Shown in pieces: positions 6,543 through 8,318 of a DNA stretch of 8,318 nucleotides. The notes beneath the pieces are model-generated. The model saw only the letters and a list, made by a program, of their open reading frames with translations, was not told where the DNA came from and made no database searches. Within the stretch, counting starts at the first letter, position 1; each line of letters opens with the position of its first letter. A program made the translations under genes and the position numbers. Source of the DNA: Acidobacteriota bacterium (lineage in GTDB: Bacteria > Acidobacteriota > Vicinamibacteria > Vicinamibacterales > UBA2999); assembly GCA_947478985.1 (NCBI GenBank), contig CANJYC010000067.1, forward strand, positions 1-8,318. The letters are read 5' to 3'.

Positions 6543-7897
6543 GCGAAAAACTCCTCGTGTAACCGATGCATGGCGTGTGCGAGATCGGACTGACGCAGGA
6601 TGACCGTGATGTTCCGGCGCGAGGCCGCCTGCGAGATCATCCGCAGCGGCACTTCCTCAAGCACGCTCACCGCGCGGGCCGCGATGGCCGGCTCGTTCCG
6701 CAGGCGATCGCCCACCGCGCACAGCAGCGCCATGTCGCCTTCAACCGACACCTCGCCGAACCGCGACAGTGCCTCGACGATAGCGTCGAGTTGCCGCCGA
6801 TCGTCGATCGTCACCGACACACTCACCTCGGAGGTGGTCACGACATCGACCGCCGTGCGGAACTGTTCGAACACCTCGAACACCCGCCGGAGGAACCCGT
6901 AGGCCATCAACATCCGGCTCGACGTGATGTCGATGACGGTCAGCCCGCGCTTGGCGGCAAGACCCGTGAGCGGCGTGGCCGAAGCCGGAGGGTCGGCGGT
7001 GATGAGCGTGCCGGACGCCTCGGCCTTGCGCGAGTTGAGGATGCGTACCGGGATGTTCCGCTCGATGGCCGGCAGGATCGTGCTGGGGTGCAGAACCTTC
7101 GCGCCGAAATACGCCAGCTCCGCCGCCTCAGCAAACGAGAGCTGCGGCACCAGCTTCGGTGTGGCGACGATGCGCGGGTCGGCCGTGAGCATGCCGTCCA
7201 CGTCGGTCCAGATCTGGATCTCGGCGGCCCCGACGCCCGCGCCGACCAGAGCACCCGAGTAGTCCGACCCGCCGCGGCCGAGCGTCGTCGTGTGCCCGTC
7301 GACGGTGGCGCCCACGAAGCCCCCGAGCACGGGCACGCGCCCGGCATCGAGCAGCGGCACCACGGTCGCCTCGAGCGCCGCATTGGTGGCGGCGATGATC
7401 GGCACGGCGCTCGTGTAGGTGTCGTTGGTGACGATCGCGCGCCGCGCATCGACCCACTCGCCGGGCAGGCCCGCGCCGACCAGAGCCGCCGCCACAATCC
7501 GCGAGCTCAGCAGCTCCCCCATCGCGGCGACCACATCGAGCGTGCGCGGCGACACTTCGCGCAGCACGCCCAGCGCCGTCACCACGGCGGACAGTTCGTC
7601 GAGCTGCGCCTCGATCGCGGCCAGCAGGGGCGGAAGCGCCGCCGCCGGGACGAGCGTACGCGCCGCGGCGAGGTGCCGCTGACGCAGCTGCTCGACCTGC
7701 GCCTGGGCTTCTTCCGTCTCGGCGGCGCCCGCGCGCGCAGCAATGCCAAGCAGCGCGTCGGTCACGCCGCTCATCGCCGAGACCACGACCGCCGGCCCGC
7801 GCCCATCGCGCGCACGCGCGCGCCGGACAATCTCAATCAACCGGGCGATGGCGTCGGGGTCGGCCACCGACGTTCCGCCAAATTTTTGTACGACCAA
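6539..7897 (-). CDS. lysC: Aspartokinase, monofunctional lysine-sensitive type (ACT domains)
   Basis: Phosphorylates aspartate to 4-aspartyl phosphate, the entry to lysine, threonine, methionine and diaminopimelate synthesis. At 452 residues it matches E. coli LysC (449) end to end. The kinase domain carries KFGGTSVAD (5-13), MGELLSSR (126-133), TTTLGRGGSDYSGAL (203-217) and FGAKVLHP (264-271). Two ACT domains follow from about 315 to 452. Most lysine-contact positions of E. coli LysC are kept by alignment: M329, F335, L336, V350, D351 and TTSEV (354-358). One serine contact is alanine (A332). No homoserine dehydrogenase domain is fused. The start is TTG at 7897: a TGA lies directly before it in frame, and the KFGGTSV motif begins four codons in, so no other start is reasonable. 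The ribosome site is weak (AAAGATC). It is the first gene of the operon, and its end contains the dapB ribosome site. Confidence 0.95.
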   Translation of the reverse strand: MVVQKFGGTSVADPDAIARLIEIVRRARARDGRGPAVVVSAMSGVTDALLGIAARAGAAETEEAQAQVEQLRQRHLAAARTLVPAAALPPLLAAIEAQLDELSAVVTALGVLREVSPRTLDVVAAMGELLSSRIVAAALVGAGLPGEWVDARRAIVTNDTYTSAVPIIAATNAALEATVVPLLDAGRVPVLGGFVGATVDGHTTTLGRGGSDYSGALVGAGVGAAEIQIWTDVDGMLTADPRIVATPKLVPQLSFAEAAELAYFGAKVLHPSTILPAIERNIPVRILNSRKAEASGTLITADPPASATPLTGLAAKRGLTVIDITSSRMLMAYGFLRRVFEVFEQFRTAVDVVTTSEVSVSVTIDDRRQLDAIVEALSRFGEVSVEGDMALLCAVGDRLRNEPAIAARAVSVLEEVPLRMISQAASRRNITVILRQSDLAHAMHRLHEEFFA

Positions 7898-7963
7898 TCA
7901 GATCTTTATATCACCGCGACCGGCTCGCGGTACGCCCCATTCAAGCATCAGGACCTGCTGCCG

Positions 7964-7991
7964 ATTATGAGGCGGCACTGACACCTCTCAA
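7964..7991 (-). promoter_or_regulatory. Candidate sigma-70-type promoter of the lysC-dap operon
   Basis: Read on the minus strand, TTGAGA (7991-7986) and CATAAT (7969-7964) are separated by 16 bp. They match the -35 and -10 consensus at four of six and five of six positions. Initiation would fall near 7957, giving a leader of about 60 nt before the TTG of lysC. The -35 box abuts the Shine-Dalgarno of the divergent gene, so the two transcription units sit very close together. Predicted by eye only. Confidence 0.45.
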
Positions 7992-7995
7992 GGAG
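7990..7995 (+). promoter_or_regulatory. Shine-Dalgarno of the edge gene
   Basis: AAGGAG lies eight bases before ATG 8004 and only five before the in-frame GTG at 8001. The spacing favours ATG 8004 as the start of the edge gene. Confidence 0.7.
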
Positions 7996-8003
7996 CCTGC
8001 GTG

Positions 8004-8318
8004 ATGGCCAGACCGCTTAGGGACACGATCGATATCACCGACTTCGACATGTATCGCCCGTGCGCCCATTGCGGCAGCCCGGACTGCGACCCGGATCAAA
8101 TGGAACTCTGGATTGGTCATCTTGTGTCGTGTCATGGGTACAAGGTGGTCAAGGACGCGCCGCCATCCCGCGACGGTTCACGGCCGCGCACAATCACGCT
8201 GAACCTGGTGGGCTGGCCCGACAATGTGCGCTTCAAGGCCAACGAGCGCGTGATCGTCCGTGCCGGTGTGCTGCGGCGCGAACTCGTGGGGCGCAAGGGC
8301 ACCGTCGTCGGCTGGGAC
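8004..8318 (+). CDS. Unidentified protein with C2HC-like metal site and KOW/SH3-like segment (3' end outside window)
   Basis: I do not recognise this protein. The reading frame is open from ATG 8004 to the window edge (105 codons, no stop), preceded by a strong AAGGAG. Residues 20-44 contain a cysteine/histidine cluster: C20 and C23 in PCAHCGSPDC, a further C28, then H39, C43 and H44 in GHLVSCHGY. C20-x2-C23-x15-H39-x3-C43 would be a reasonable zinc finger of C2HC type. After a polar linker, residues about 76-104 read KANERVIVRAGVLRREL-VGRKGTVVGW, which resembles a KOW or SH3-like beta-barrel strand pair ending in G-x-x-G-T-V, often seen in RNA- or protein-binding modules. It is transcribed away from the lysine operon, so a metabolic link is not implied. 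Codon use resembles its neighbours. A role in nucleic acid binding is speculative. Confidence 0.7.
   Translation, partial: MARPLRDTIDITDFDMYRPCAHCGSPDCDPDQMELWIGHLVSCHGYKVVKDAPPSRDGSRPRTITLNLVGWPDNVRFKANERVIVRAGVLRRELVGRKGTVVGWD

Larger units (their letters stand above)
7898..8003. other. Divergent intergenic region between lysC and an unidentified gene
   Basis: A 106-bp spacer separates divergent genes and is more AT-rich near the lysC end (GATCTTTATATC). It must contain the lysC operon promoter and probably that of the plus-strand gene. It is too short for a lysine riboswitch upstream of lysC (those leaders need about 170 nt or more) and shows no such fold. A weak plus-strand promoter-like pair, TTGTAC at 7886-7891 with TATATC at 7907-7912, has only a 15-bp spacer and is not called. 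Confidence 0.6.

Noticed and set aside
7898..7957. Lysine riboswitch or attenuator in the lysC leader
   Set aside because: The predicted leader is about 60 nt, far shorter than a lysine riboswitch, and has no leader peptide with a run of lysine codons and no terminator hairpin with T-tract.
6566..7981. Long plus-strand open frame (471 codons) opposite lysC
   Set aside because: It is rich in Arg, His, Asp and Gly with no recognisable domain, and lies fully antisense to a well-supported aspartokinase. In GC-rich genes the antisense frame is often open by codon bias alone.
1..8318. Mobile elements, tRNA or rRNA genes, CRISPR arrays, defence systems
   Set aside because: No transposase or integrase motifs, terminal inverted repeats, spaced repeats or RNA gene signatures were seen on either strand.

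Overview
This window is GC-rich bacterial chromosome, roughly two thirds G+C by eye. No mobile element, RNA gene or CRISPR array is visible. The gene content fits a free-living Gram-negative-type bacterium. My best guess is Acidobacteriota (Vicinamibacteria-like), because of the DUF5666-like lipoprotein beside an OmpR-type two-component system and because of the sensor kinase H-box style. That placement is inference, not something the sequence proves.

Left part, plus strand (1-3070): an OmpR/PhoB-family response regulator overlaps its membrane histidine kinase by four bases (ATGA). After 149 bp comes a predicted lipoprotein with two tandem, cysteine-paired DUF5666-like repeats and an acidic tail. 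Upstream of the regulator is a half-site pair with 11-bp spacing (CTTACT-N5-CTTAAG), resembling the direct-repeat boxes of PmrA/QseB-type regulators, so autoregulation is plausible. The three genes look like one signalling unit, with the lipoprotein as candidate output or accessory sensor.

Middle and right part, minus strand (7897 down to 3113): five packed genes of the succinylase branch of the diaminopimelate/lysine pathway, transcribed lysC, dapB, dapA, dapD, dapE. Junctions are a 4-bp overlap, a 2-bp gap, a 15-bp gap and a 13-bp overlap, so this is almost certainly one operon with translational coupling. Aspartokinase (lysC) makes aspartyl phosphate. After Asd (not here), DapA and DapB make tetrahydrodipicolinate. 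DapD succinylates it and DapE removes the succinyl group after transamination (the aminotransferase is not here). DapF and LysA are also absent. The operon meets the lipoprotein gene tail to tail across 42 bp.

Right edge (7898-8318): a 106-bp divergent intergenic region holds a plausible lysC promoter. A plus-strand gene with a strong Shine-Dalgarno then begins and runs off the window. It encodes an unrecognised protein with a C2HC-like metal-binding cluster followed by a KOW/SH3-like segment.

Most of the window is ordinary metabolism and signalling, and I see no convincing new system. The points most worth a second look are the two-repeat lipoprotein with its two-component system, predicted changes in lysine feedback (DapA) and active-site residues (DapD), the unusually short DapB, and the unidentified edge gene.
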